Assembly: GCA_963663635.2 (NCBI GenBank)
Contig: CAXXMY010000011.1
Span: 682,001 to 746,000, forward strand
Source of the DNA: Poriferisodalis sp963663635
GTDB taxonomy: Bacteria; Actinomycetota; Acidimicrobiia; Acidimicrobiales; Poriferisodalaceae
DNA: 64,000 nt
Direction of reading: 5' to 3'
Shown: one piece after another, positions 53,197-61,701 of the stretch
How positions within the stretch are numbered: the stretch's first letter is position 1
How the letters are laid out: every line of letters starts with the position of its first letter
Program-made: the position numbers and the translations under genes
The notes under the pieces: generated by a model
Told to the model about the DNA's origin: nothing
Seen by the model: the letters and a program-made list of their open reading frames with translations, nothing else
The model's database searches: none

Positions 53197-54432
53197 GTGC
53201 TGTGTCCGCAAACGTTTGCGCGCTTTGGTCATGCGGCTTGTTTGGTGGGTCTGCCCCAGCGGTGTTGTTTTTCGGCTCGGGTTCTGGCTCGTTCGCGTCG
53301 TTGGGCTGCGAGCAGTTCGGGTGAGCGTTTGTTGGCGTTGCGCCAGCGCAGGTGGGCGTGCAGAGCGCGGGTGAGCACGGTGTGGTTGGGGTGGTCGGAG
53401 TTGTCGGGCGCGAACTCGCGCAGCGGCCCGAAGTGCGCTTCGATGGGGTTCGCCCATGAGCTGTAGGTGGGGGTGAAGCACAGCTCGACGTTGTTGCGCT
53501 TGGCCCATCTGCGAATGTCGGTGCGGTTGTGGGCTGACAGGTTGTCCAAGATCACATAGACCGGCTCGCCGTCAGGGCGGCGGGCGCGGATGGTCTTGAG
53601 CGCTGCGAGGGTGTTGGCTGCGGACTTGCGGCGCCGCACGACGCCCCACAGCTCGTCGTCGCCGACGCTGTAGCAGCCGTGGAACTGGCGCACCCCGTGG
53701 AGCTTGTTGTAGTTCGCGCGCAGCCGCTGGGGACGCGAGCGCGGCGCCCAGCACGCCCCGCCGGTCGGGCGAATGGCCAGCGGCCCGAACTCGTCGAACG
53801 CGAACACCCGGTCCGGGTGCTTGTCCGCCACATGCTCGACGCGGTCCAGCTTCGCGTCGCGGTCCGCGTCGTTGGACTCGGCCCAGGTCTTGGTGCGCCC
53901 GAACGTGATGCCTGACTCGGTGAGGATCTCGTGCAGCCGCTGCCGGCCGACCTGGATCACCCGGGTCGGGTTGTCGGCCAGGTACGCCGCGAGCTTGCGG
54001 ACGCTCCACCGCGTGAACGGCTGGTCCAGCTTCTTTGGGCGGGTGCGGGCCGTCTCGACGATGAACGCATCATCGTCAGTCGTGATCCGGCGACCACGGC
54101 CACCCGCCCACTGAGGGACCCGACGACGCCATCCCCGACTCGTTGAACCTGTGGATCATCTCTCTCACCCGATCAGGCGACGTCGCCGCCAGCTGCGCGA
54201 TCACCGGCACCGAGTTCCCGCCCGCCGACGCATGGACCACCACCCCACGCCGCCATCGCACATGAGACCCCGGCGACTTGCCGGCGCCGCGACGCACGAT
54301 CCGCTGCAACGCCTGGCCTTGTTCATGGGTCAACCGACGGACCCGAACACGCTCACTCATACCCCCGACCAAACCACAAACCACACCCCGCCACGCGGAC
54401 ACCAACCCGACGAACGTTTGCGGACACAGCAC
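53197..54432. mobile_element. IS630-type insertion sequence, 1236 bp
   Basis: The element is bounded by terminal inverted repeats that match for 20 nt, GTGCTGTGTCCGCAAACGTT at the left end and its reverse complement at the right. Both ends are flanked by TA (53195-53196 and 54433-54434), the target dinucleotide duplicated by IS630/Tc1-type elements. It carries one transposase gene on the minus strand, split by a frameshift. It lies between the small zinc-motif operon and comM. Confidence 0.9.
53229..54360 (-). CDS. IS630-family transposase (frameshifted)
   Basis: The N-terminal part from ATG 54360 has a helix-turn-helix domain (RRLTHEQGQAL, SVPVIAQLAATSPDRVREM). The frame ends near 54076, and the protein continues in another frame with GGRGRRITTDDDAFIVETA and then the DDE core: Asp56 (FAFDEFGPL), Asp139 (VILDNLSAH) and Glu174 (NPIEAHFG), counted from the internal Met at 53960. 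Asp139 and Glu174 are 34 residues apart, as in DD34E enzymes. The switch lies at CCC-TCA, where a +1 slip on CCC-U restores the frame. Programmed frameshifting is possible, a single inserted T is the alternative. Confidence 0.8.
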
Positions 54433-54603
54433 TAGCACGCCGCCTACGGTCCCTTTCGACCGCAGCGCGTCGGCCCGTTCGTGGAGCGGGATTTCGACAA
54501 CGAATGCTGCGGCACGTCGATCGTTGCCTCCAGCGGGCTTCCCCAGTGATCCCCGCACTGCACTGTCCGGTGCAGTCGGCAGAGATCTGTCGAAAGATTC
54601 CTC

Positions 54604-54747
54604 ATGCTGGCTACTGCTACCGCCGCGACCCTGGTTGGCGTCAACGGTCACGTCGTCACGGTCGAGGTGCACGTGTCCAACGGCTTGCCCTCGTTCACCA
54701 TCGTCGGTCTTCCCGATACCGCATGCCGCGAGGCTCGCGATCGTGTC
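54604..54747 (+). pseudogene. comM: ComM (YifB) 5' fragment, interrupted by IS3 element
   Basis: ComM is an MCM-like helicase that promotes branch migration during natural transformation. The 48 codons here read MLATATAATLVGVNGHVVTV, then VHVSNGLPSFTIVGLPDTACREARDRV in continuity, the family's N-terminus. The gene is cut at 54747 by an IS3-type element. Joining codon 48 to base 56316 continues exactly in frame (RAAVMTTGLEWP). A separate frameshift exists further downstream (see the 3' part). Confidence 0.9.
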
Positions 54748-54786
54748 GGTGCCTGTCAACCTTGGTGAGACAAGTTTGTTGTTGAT

Positions 54787-55899
54787 TTAGTGGGTGCTGG
54801 TGGTCTCCTTGGGTGGGTTGATGTAGACGATCTCGGGGAGTTCGGGTGGGGTTGGCCGGCCTGCGACGAATCGTTCGGGGTGGGCGGCGAACGCCCGGTT
54901 CAGGATTTGGGTGCGGTGTTGGCGGATCTCGGCGGCGGTGCGGTGGTAGACGCTGGCGGGTGTGTGGTAGCCGATGCCGGAGTGGCGGTGCTGGTAGTTG
55001 TGCCATGCGAAGAAGTCGGCGCTGAAGGCTCGGGCGTCGTCGATGCCGGCGAACCTGGCGGGGAACTGTGGCCGGTATTTCATGGTGCGGAACTGCGATT
55101 CGGAGTACGGGTTGTCGTTGGGGGTGCGGGGCCGGGTCACCGATCTGGTGATCTCCAGGGTGGCGAGCAGCTGAGCGACTGGTTTCGCGGCGGGGACGCC
55201 TCGGTCGGAATGGATCGTCAACGCCTTGGGGTCGACGTCGTGGCGGGCGAGGGTCTCGTCGATGAGGCGGCGGGCGAGCTGGGCGTTCTCGACGGCGGCG
55301 AGCATCCAGCCCGGCACGTAGCGCGAGAACAGGTCCAACAGCACGTAGAGGCACAAGAAGTTCCGTTTGGCGGGGCCGCGCAGCCCGGTGATGTCCCATG
55401 TCCAGATGTCGTTGGGGGCACCTGCGGCAAGCTCGGGGCGGGACCTCGGAGGGTGGGTGGCCTGGCGGCGGCGCTCGATCACGGTGCCATGGGCGGCTCG
55501 CAGGAGCCGGTACATCGTGGCTGGTGACGCCAGATACGTGCCCTCGTCGAGCAGGGTCGCCCACACCGTGGCCGGGGACTCGTCCACGAACCGGTCCGAG
55601 TGCAAGACCTCGAGCACCTCGGCCCGCTCGTCGTCGCCGAGCGCTCGGCGATGGGCTGCCCGGCGCCGCTCGATGACCGCGGCCGAGTCCGGTTCGGGTC
55701 GGCGCCGCCGGCACTGCGTCGCCCGGGACCGGCCCCACACAGCACACGCCGCCGTTGTCGCCATGTGCGCTTCGAGCTCAGCAACGGCGGGCGCGATCAC
55801 CGCTTCGACCTCGGATCGGTGTCCGCGCTCTTGGAGAGCTCTCCGGAGAGCGCCGAGACTTTTCCCTGCACCTCGATCACCTTCTCGGCGGTCCCCCAA
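54787..55899 (-). CDS. IS3-family transposase OrfB (catalytic)
   Basis: OrfB contains the integrase core that cuts and joins DNA. In 370 aa the DDE residues are Asp169 (WTWDITGL), Asp232 (TIHSDRG) and Glu267 (NDNPYSESQFRTMKY), with 34 residues between the last two as in IS3 elements. An HTH_21-like segment (ADVLEVLHSDRF region, about 95-150) precedes it. The frame overlaps orfA by 103 nt in the -1 phase. The protein is normally made as an OrfAB fusion by frameshifting at the GGGAAAA heptamer at 55860-55866. Confidence 0.9.
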   Translation of the reverse strand: MGDRREGDRGAGKSLGALRRALQERGHRSEVEAVIAPAVAELEAHMATTAACAVWGRSRATQCRRRRPEPDSAAVIERRRAAHRRALGDDERAEVLEVLHSDRFVDESPATVWATLLDEGTYLASPATMYRLLRAAHGTVIERRRQATHPPRSRPELAAGAPNDIWTWDITGLRGPAKRNFLCLYVLLDLFSRYVPGWMLAAVENAQLARRLIDETLARHDVDPKALTIHSDRGVPAAKPVAQLLATLEITRSVTRPRTPNDNPYSESQFRTMKYRPQFPARFAGIDDARAFSADFFAWHNYQHRHSGIGYHTPASVYHRTAAEIRQHRTQILNRAFAAHPERFVAGRPTPPELPEIVYINPPKETTSTH

Positions 55900-56240
55900 C
55901 GCTGCCCGAGACGCTCATTGTCGGCCTCCAACGCGGCAATGCGACGATCCCTGGCGTCGGGACCGGACCGGCCGCGCTTCTTGCTGAGCCCCTCGACCGC
56001 GCCAGCAGCAGCCTGCTTGCGCCACTCCGAGATCAACGACGAATACAAGCCCTCCCGGCGCAACAACGCGCCCTTCTCCCCATCAGGGAGCCGCTCGTAC
56101 TCAACCAGGATCCTCGCCTTGTACGCCGCCGCGAACCGGCGCCGTGACGCCCTCGGCGACACCTCCAAGTCCGGGGTCCCGCCATCATCCATCACGCCAG
56201 CGGACTCGATCGAGCCATGCAACGCAACCATCGCAGTCAT
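55797..56240 (-). CDS. IS3-family transposase OrfA (helix-turn-helix)
   Basis: OrfA is the DNA-binding part of the IS3 transposase, 147 aa. It has a helix-turn-helix region RRRFAAAYKARILVEYERLP and ALLRREGLYSSLISEWRKQA, followed by a leucine-zipper-like coiled coil with DRRIAALEADNERLGQRW. In phase with the reading frame lies the slippery heptamer G-GGA-AAA at 55866-55860, where a -1 slip leads into orfB. That is the usual mechanism for producing the OrfAB transposase. Confidence 0.88.
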   Translation of the reverse strand: MTAMVALHGSIESAGVMDDGGTPDLEVSPRASRRRFAAAYKARILVEYERLPDGEKGALLRREGLYSSLISEWRKQAAAGAVEGLSKKRGRSGPDARDRRIAALEADNERLGQRWGTAEKVIEVQGKVSALSGELSKSADTDPRSKR

Positions 56241-56315
56241 CTTCCCTCCCCGCCCCCGGGGCTCAGTGATTCACAGCCATCCGCTGTCTCACACCACATT
56301 GACAGAGGGGGTGTC

Positions 56316-57691
56316 CGAGCAGCAGTGATGACGACCGGGCTCGAGTGGCCCAAGCTCCGCGTCACCGTCAATCTGGCGCCTTCGGGGCTCCGCAAGGGCG
56401 GCGCGGCACTGGATCTGGCGATGGCTGCGGGTGTGCTGGCGGTCACCGAGCAGGTGCCGTCAGCATCCCTGCGCGGCAGAGCATTTCTGGGCGAGCTGGG
56501 TCTCGACGGGGCGGTTCGGTCCGTGCTCGGCGTGCTTCCAATGGTGGATGCGCTGCGCGACTGCGAGGTGGTGGTGCCGCCAGAGGCGTATCACGTTGCG
56601 GTGGCTGCGGGCCCCAAGGAGGTCCACGCCATCAGCACGCTGGGCCAGCTGGCCTCGGTGCTCGCCGGCAGAGCGCCATGGCCCGATCCGCCACCGCGGA
56701 CCCTCCACCACAACCCAGAGCGTACGTCCCTGACCTGTGTGATGTCGTCGGGCAGCCGCACGCACGCCAGGCCATCGAGGTTGCGGCCGCGGGCGGACAC
56801 CACCTGCTGATGTTGGGTCCACCCGGGGCAGGCAAGACAATGCTGGCTCGGCGACTCGTCGGCTTGCTGCCAGAACTCGGCCCCGAATTCGCCCTGGCGG
56901 CGACGCGGGTGCAATCCGCCGCAGGACTCCCGTTGCCCACGGGTCTGGCGACGCTCCCGATACTTCGGAGTCCGCATCACACCGCGACGATGGCAGCGCT
57001 CATCGGCGGGGGCTCGGCTGCTCTGCGTCCGGGAGAGATCTCCATCGCACATCGGGGCGTGCTGTTTCTCGATGAGCTCTCCGAATTCGCACCGAGCGTG
57101 CTTGACGCCCTGCGCCAACCGCTCGAAGAAGGTGTCGTGCGCGTCAGTCGGGCCGCTGGGTCGTGCGACTTTCCCGCCCGCTTCCTGCTGGTGGCAGCGA
57201 TGAACCCCTGCCCATGTGGGCAAGCCGGCCGGCCCGGCAGCTGCAGGTGCTCAGAACACGCCTGCCAGCGCTATGCGCGACGCCTCTCAGGACCGCTGCT
57301 GGACCGTTTCGATCTGCGCGTCATGGTGCAGCGGCCTGAGCCAGACGCACTGCTCAACGGCACTCGGGGCGAACCGACGTCGGCGGTCGCGGCTCGCGTC
57401 GCGGCGGCGCGTGCTCGAGCCGCGGCCCGCGGAGTCGAGACGAACGCTGAGCTCACGGGCACGCAGTTGGAGCTTTACGCACGTCTGACCGATGGCGCGC
57501 GCGAGGTGCTGCGCGAGCGCCTGCAGCGGGGCCTGCTCAGCGGTCGGGGGATGCACCGCGTTCGCTGCGTCGCGCTCACCTTGTGCGATCTCGCCGGGGA
57601 CGAACCGGTCATCGACGAGCCCCGGCTGGCCGCGGCACTCAGCCTCCGAGCCAACACCGGCAAGCTGCTCGGAACTTCGGCAGCCCAATGA
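56316..57691 (+). pseudogene. comM: ComM (YifB) 3' part, with a further frameshift
   Basis: The sequence resumes comM with RAAVMTTGLEWPKLRVTVNL, GGAALDLAMAAGVLAV and RAFLGELGLDGAVR (the N-terminal Lon-protease-like domain). Near 56680-56720 the frame must shift by one base: the first frame gives PWPDPPPRTLHH, while the conserved continuation is PPPQPRAYVPDLCDVVGQ in another. The AAA domain follows with GPPGAGKTMLARRL, FLDELSEFAPSVLDALRQPL and MNPCPCG. The end at 57691 is normal. This lesion is independent of the IS3 insertion, so comM would remain broken after precise excision, unless the shift is a sequencing error. Confidence 0.88.
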
Positions 57692-57729
57692 CGGCGCGAC
57701 AGTGACGGCGCGACGATGACGGTGCCACA

Positions 57730-58898
57730 GTGACGGGAACCCGAACTGCTGTCGTCGAGCGCACCGAACTTGCGGCGCGGCTGGAACTGTGCTCGCTGCC
57801 GTACATCGGCCCTGCCCGCTTGCAGCCCTGCTCGACGGTGTCAGTGCACAAGGCGCCATCGCCCGGCTGTGCCGCGAGCGCCCTGGCTCGCTTGGCGCCC
57901 TGATGGGGTGTCCGGGCGTGACTCTCGAACTCGTCACGACGTGGCGTGGCGCGCTGTGCACAGCGCAGGAGCGGGCAGCAAGCAGCGGCTGTCCGGTCGG
58001 CGCCGACCGTCTCGAAGCTCACGAACGAGCAGGCGTGTGGCTCGAAGTTCCGACCGGCGGCGCAACAGGAGAAATCTGGAACGCGGATCCCGAGCCGCCG
58101 GCCTTGCTGTTCGGACGAGGCGCGTTGCTCGATACCGCGACGCAACGGGTCGGCATCGTCGGCACTCGCCGGTGCAGCGGGTACGGCCGCACGGTGGCGC
58201 AGCAGCTTGGGGAAGGCCTCGCCGTGGCTGGCGTGGCCGTCGTCTCAGGCGTCGCTTCAGGGATCGACTGCATCGCCCAGCGAGCGGCACTGGACGCGGG
58301 CGGTGCGGTCATCGGCGTCGTCGGCAGTGGCCTCGACCGTGTCTATCCGGCCTCCAACCGATCGCTGTGGGATGACATCGCGCAGCAAGGCACGCTGCTC
58401 AGCGAGTATCCCCTCGGCACGCCAGCGCTTCGCTGGCGCTTTCCGGCCCGGAACCGCATCATCGCGGCACTGTGCGATGTGCTGGTGGTGGTCGAGTCAG
58501 CCGAGTCTGGCGGTTCGCTCTACACCGTCGATGAGGCCGCTGAACGAGGCCGACCTGTCATGGCGGTTCCGGGAGCCATTACCAGCGACGTCTCGCGGGG
58601 CACGAACCGCCTCTTGGCCGAGGGCTGCTCACCCGTGTGCGACGTAGGCGACATCTTGCTGGCGCTGGGATGGAGCGAAACCGACTCGGTGCCAAGCGGA
58701 GCGCTGCTCGAACCGCCGATGCCCGAATCATCGCTCGACCGCAGAATCCTTGACGAACTCGGTCCTGCTGCGCGCACGGTCGATGAACTCGTACTGCGCA
58801 CCGGGGACGGCTTGACGGAGGTGGCGGCGTCGCTCGGGCGTTTGGAGCTGTCCGGCTGGGCGACCGAAACGGCTGGATGGTGGGAGCGGACGCGATGA
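57730..58898 (+). pseudogene. dprA: DNA-processing protein DprA, frameshifted near the N-terminus
   Basis: DprA loads RecA on incoming single-stranded DNA during transformation. The first frame from GTG 57730 reads ELAARLELCSLPYIGPARLQ and then stops making sense; the second frame begins to match at ALLDGVSAQGAIARLCRERP. One missing base near 57824-57827 explains this. The Rossmann-like core is intact: VGIVGTRRCSGYGR, VVSGVASGIDCIAQRAA, GVVGSGLDRVYPA and VVVVESAESGGSLYTVDEAA, with a C-terminal winged-helix domain. A downstream GTG at 57789 could give a slightly shorter protein. It lies 39 nt after comM. Confidence 0.82.
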
Positions 58899-58934
58899 CC
58901 GCGGCGGTGAGCCGGCCAATGCACTCGCCCGGTC

Positions 58935-59867
58935 GTGGCCGAACGCATCGGTACTGTGGTTCTGGTGGTCCTAGCGCCCCCCGAATGGCGGATCTCCGAG
59001 TTCGTGCTGTCGCTGACGGCAGCGTCCGACGCCACCAAGCGGGCGTATGGCACCGATCTGAGCCAGTTCGCGCAGTGGGCCGCTCGCGGCGGAATCGATC
59101 ACCCCGCCGACGTCGATCGGCGCTGGCTGCGGCGCTTCGTGTCGCACCTGTCTGTACGCGGGTTGTCGCGGCGCTCGGTCGCACGCAAGGCGTCTGCGCT
59201 GCGGCGCTACTTCGGCTGGCTGCAGCGCGACGGCGCGATCAGCATCGACCCCACCATCGGTCTCGCTGCGCCAGCTGGCTCGGGCAGGCTTCCGCGAGTT
59301 CTGTCGGCGGGCGAGATGTCCGAGATGCTCGGAGACGGGTCGGTGCCCGACGACGCCGTGGAGCTGCGCGATCTGCTGGTGCTGGAGCTCCTGTACGGCA
59401 GCGGGCTGCGCGTCGCCGAACTCTGCGGGTTGAACAGCGACGCGTTCAGGCCCCGCAACACCCACATCGTCGTCGTCGGCAAGGGGTCGAAGCATCGACG
59501 CGTTCCGCTCAGCGAGCCGGCCACGGATCTCTTCGAGGCGTGGTGCGGCGGCGGCCGCGACGATTTCGACGAGGCGAAGCTGGCCCGGCCCGCCGACCGC
59601 GACCCCGCAGCGCTGCTGGTGAATCTGCGAGGCAACCGACTGGGTCCACGCGACGTTCAGCGGATCCTCGACCGTCACGCCGCGACGCCGACTCACCCGC
59701 ACGCGTTGCGCCACACCTATGCGACGCACTTGCTCGATGGCGGCGCCGACTTACGCGTCGTGCAGGAACTGCTGGGACACGAGCGGCTCAGCACCACGCA
59801 GATCTACACGAGGGTGAGCCGCGAGCGCCTGCGCGAGGTGTACGACTCGGCGCACCCCCGAGCCTGA
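58935..59867 (+). CDS. xerC: Tyrosine recombinase XerC
   Basis: XerC resolves chromosome dimers at dif together with XerD. The 310-aa protein has an N-terminal SAM-like core-binding domain (about 18-105) and the catalytic domain with Arg159 (GSGLRVAELCGL), Lys183 (VGKGSKHRRV), His256 and Arg259 (HPHALRHTYATHLLDGG), His282 (LLGHERLSTTQIY) and Tyr291. All six active-site residues are present. GTG start; alternative starts at 58956-58971 would shorten the N-terminus. An intact gene directly downstream of the broken dprA, in the conserved order dprA-xerC-M23-rpsB. Confidence 0.9.
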   Translation: MAERIGTVVLVVLAPPEWRISEFVLSLTAASDATKRAYGTDLSQFAQWAARGGIDHPADVDRRWLRRFVSHLSVRGLSRRSVARKASALRRYFGWLQRDGAISIDPTIGLAAPAGSGRLPRVLSAGEMSEMLGDGSVPDDAVELRDLLVLELLYGSGLRVAELCGLNSDAFRPRNTHIVVVGKGSKHRRVPLSEPATDLFEAWCGGGRDDFDEAKLARPADRDPAALLVNLRGNRLGPRDVQRILDRHAATPTHPHALRHTYATHLLDGGADLRVVQELLGHERLSTTQIYTRVSRERLREVYDSAHPRA

Positions 59868-59920
59868 GTGGATCTTCGCATAGCTGCCCCCGGTTAGGGC
59901 GCGGCCCAACGGGCACGATC

Positions 59921-60484
59921 ATGGCGCTCACGGTCGCTCTGGGTGTGAGCACCGGCGTCGTGCTCGCGGGCGCAGTGCCCGCAGCGGCGCAGTCAGCCCC
60001 GAGCGTGCGGCCGGTGAACTACGTGTGGCCGGTCGCGGGAACGGTCATTGATCCGTTCCGACCGCCTTCGCATCCATACGGTCCCGGCAACCGCGGTCTG
60101 GAGATCGCTACGCAACCCGGTTCGCTCTACCGGGCGGCCGCGGACGGCGTCGTGAGCTTCGCTGGGCCCGTCGGAGGACGGCTGCACCTCACCGTCACCC
60201 ATCCTGACGGTCTGCGCGTCTCGTATTCGGGAGTTGCGAGCATCCGAGTCGGGCGGGGCGCTCGAGTACGCCAGGGCACGGTGCTCGGCACGACCGGCGA
60301 CCGGCTCCACGTGGGCGTGCGCCGCGGCGAGGTGTACGTCGACCCCGCAGCGGTCTTCGGCGACGGCGGGTCGGCGACCGCCGGTCATCGGCGGTTCGCC
60401 GCGAGATTGGTGCCGACGGGCGGGTCGGTGTATCGCCTGCAACTGCGCTGGTTACACTCCGGCGCTGGCATCGCGGCGCTGTGA
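59921..60484 (+). CDS. Secreted M23-domain protein, probably non-catalytic (EnvC-like)
   Basis: The 187-aa protein begins with a cleavable-type signal peptide (about 1-24, ending AAAQS). The M23/LytM domain follows with VWPVAGTVIDPFRPPS and LYRAAADGVVSFAGPVGGRLH. The zinc motif H-x3-D is replaced: NRGLE (Asn57, Glu61) instead of HRGID. The second motif HLHF is represented by RLHVGV. It is therefore probably not an active endopeptidase and may instead activate amidases, like EnvC. Similar degenerate M23 proteins are encoded next to rpsB in other actinobacteria. ATG at 59921; upstream codons are read-through of xerC's other frame. Confidence 0.82.
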   Translation: MALTVALGVSTGVVLAGAVPAAAQSAPSVRPVNYVWPVAGTVIDPFRPPSHPYGPGNRGLEIATQPGSLYRAAADGVVSFAGPVGGRLHLTVTHPDGLRVSYSGVASIRVGRGARVRQGTVLGTTGDRLHVGVRRGEVYVDPAAVFGDGGSATAGHRRFAARLVPTGGSVYRLQLRWLHSGAGIAAL

Positions 60485-60649
60485 GGCTCGCTCTCGGGCG
60501 CTTCGGCCAGCCAATACCTCAACGCGCGAGTTGCGCCGGCTCCACCGGCGGGACAAGCGCTCGATCAGCTGGGGCGACCCCACGGTCGTCGTTGCGAAGC
60601 AGCGGCGTCGTCCCCAGCGCAGCACCGCGAACCGTGGGGAGGAGCAATC

Positions 60650-61633
60650 ATGTCCGCTGTCGTGACTATGTCCGAACTGCTCGCCGCCGGCGTCCATTTC
60701 GGTCATCAAACCCGCCGCTGGAATCCCAAAATGGAGCGCTTCCTGTGGGGAGAGCGCAACGGCATCTACATCATCGACTTGCGTCAGACGCTCGGTTTGC
60801 TCGAGAATGCCTACGGCTACGTGCGTGACACGGTGGCAGGCGGCGGCACCATTCTCTTCGTCGGCACCAAGCGCCAGGCCCAGCACCCGATTCAGCAACA
60901 CGCCAATGCCTGCGGCATGCCCTATGTCAATCAGCGGTGGCTGGGCGGCATGCTCACGAATTTCCGCACGATCCGCGGCCGTGTCACCAAGATGCTCGAG
61001 TACGAGCGGATGCGCGCCGTCGGCGACTTCGAGAACATGCCGAAGAAGGAAGCGCTGTTGCACAGCCGTGAGCTGGCCAAGCTGCAGCGGAACCTCAACG
61101 GCATTCGGAACATGGACAAGCTGCCCGACGCCGTATTCGTGCTCGACACGCCGAAGGAGCACATCGCCGTCGCGGAAGCGGTCCGGCTGAAGCTGCCGGT
61201 CGTCGCCGTTGCCGACTCGAATTCGGATCCCGATCCGATCTCCTATGTCATCCCGGGCAACGACGACGCCATCCGCTCGACGGAACTGCTGTGCCGCGTC
61301 GTGGCCGATGCCGTTCGCGAGGGCAGGTTCATGGCCGAGCGCAGCGGCATTACGGCGCCGGCTCCCTCAGAGCGCACGCCCGAACAAGAAGCCCGCATCG
61401 CCGCCGAGCAGGCCGAGGCGCAGCGCGCCGCCATGGCTGAAGCAGCTGCCAGGGAAGCTCGCATCGCAGCCGATCAAGCGGCCAAGGCGGCGGCGGCAGC
61501 CGCAGTGCCCGATATGCGCGCGGGGAGCGGTGTTGCCGACACCGACGCTGCCGACGAACCCGATGCAGCTTCGCCGGAGGCCGCTGCCACCCCTGGACCG
61601 GAAGCCGAAGCATCCGAAGACACCTCACGCTGA
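60650..61633 (+). CDS. rpsB: 30S ribosomal protein S2 with C-terminal extension
   Basis: S2 binds 16S rRNA at the outer face of the 30S subunit. The 327-aa protein has the full S2 domain (LLAAGVHFGHQTRRWNPKM, GTILFVGTKRQAQHPIQ, RWLGGMLTNFRTI, PDAVFVLDTPKEHIAVAEA) in about 230 residues. It then has an Ala/Glu-rich tail of about 95 residues, probably a helix followed by an acidic, Pro-rich end. GGAGGAG at 60637-60643 precedes the ATG at 60650. A 165-nt leader lies upstream. Confidence 0.95.
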   Translation: MSAVVTMSELLAAGVHFGHQTRRWNPKMERFLWGERNGIYIIDLRQTLGLLENAYGYVRDTVAGGGTILFVGTKRQAQHPIQQHANACGMPYVNQRWLGGMLTNFRTIRGRVTKMLEYERMRAVGDFENMPKKEALLHSRELAKLQRNLNGIRNMDKLPDAVFVLDTPKEHIAVAEAVRLKLPVVAVADSNSDPDPISYVIPGNDDAIRSTELLCRVVADAVREGRFMAERSGITAPAPSERTPEQEARIAAEQAEAQRAAMAEAAAREARIAADQAAKAAAAAAVPDMRAGSGVADTDAADEPDAASPEAAATPGPEAEASEDTSR

Positions 61634-61701
61634 GCACGCAACGCTCGGCAGACATCGCTCGACAGCTCACACACACGACACGGGACAAGGAGTCAGCTGA
61701 C

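Larger units (their letters stand above)
54748..56310. mobile_element. IS3-type insertion sequence, 1563 bp, inside comM
   Basis: The element is flanked by the direct repeat GTGTC at 54743-54747 and 56311-56315, a 5-bp target duplication. The ends show imperfect inverted repeats: both have CTGTCAA starting 5 nt in, followed by a matching T-x-GGT...GAGACA pattern. It carries orfA and orfB on the minus strand. Both frames are intact, the ends are complete and the target duplication is perfect, so the insertion appears recent. Confidence 0.92.

Noticed and set aside
58877..59920. A 348-codon open frame running opposite in phase through xerC into the M23 gene
   Set aside because: Its sequence is Arg/Pro-rich shadow of xerC. 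Only the part after the ATG at 59921 matches a real family.
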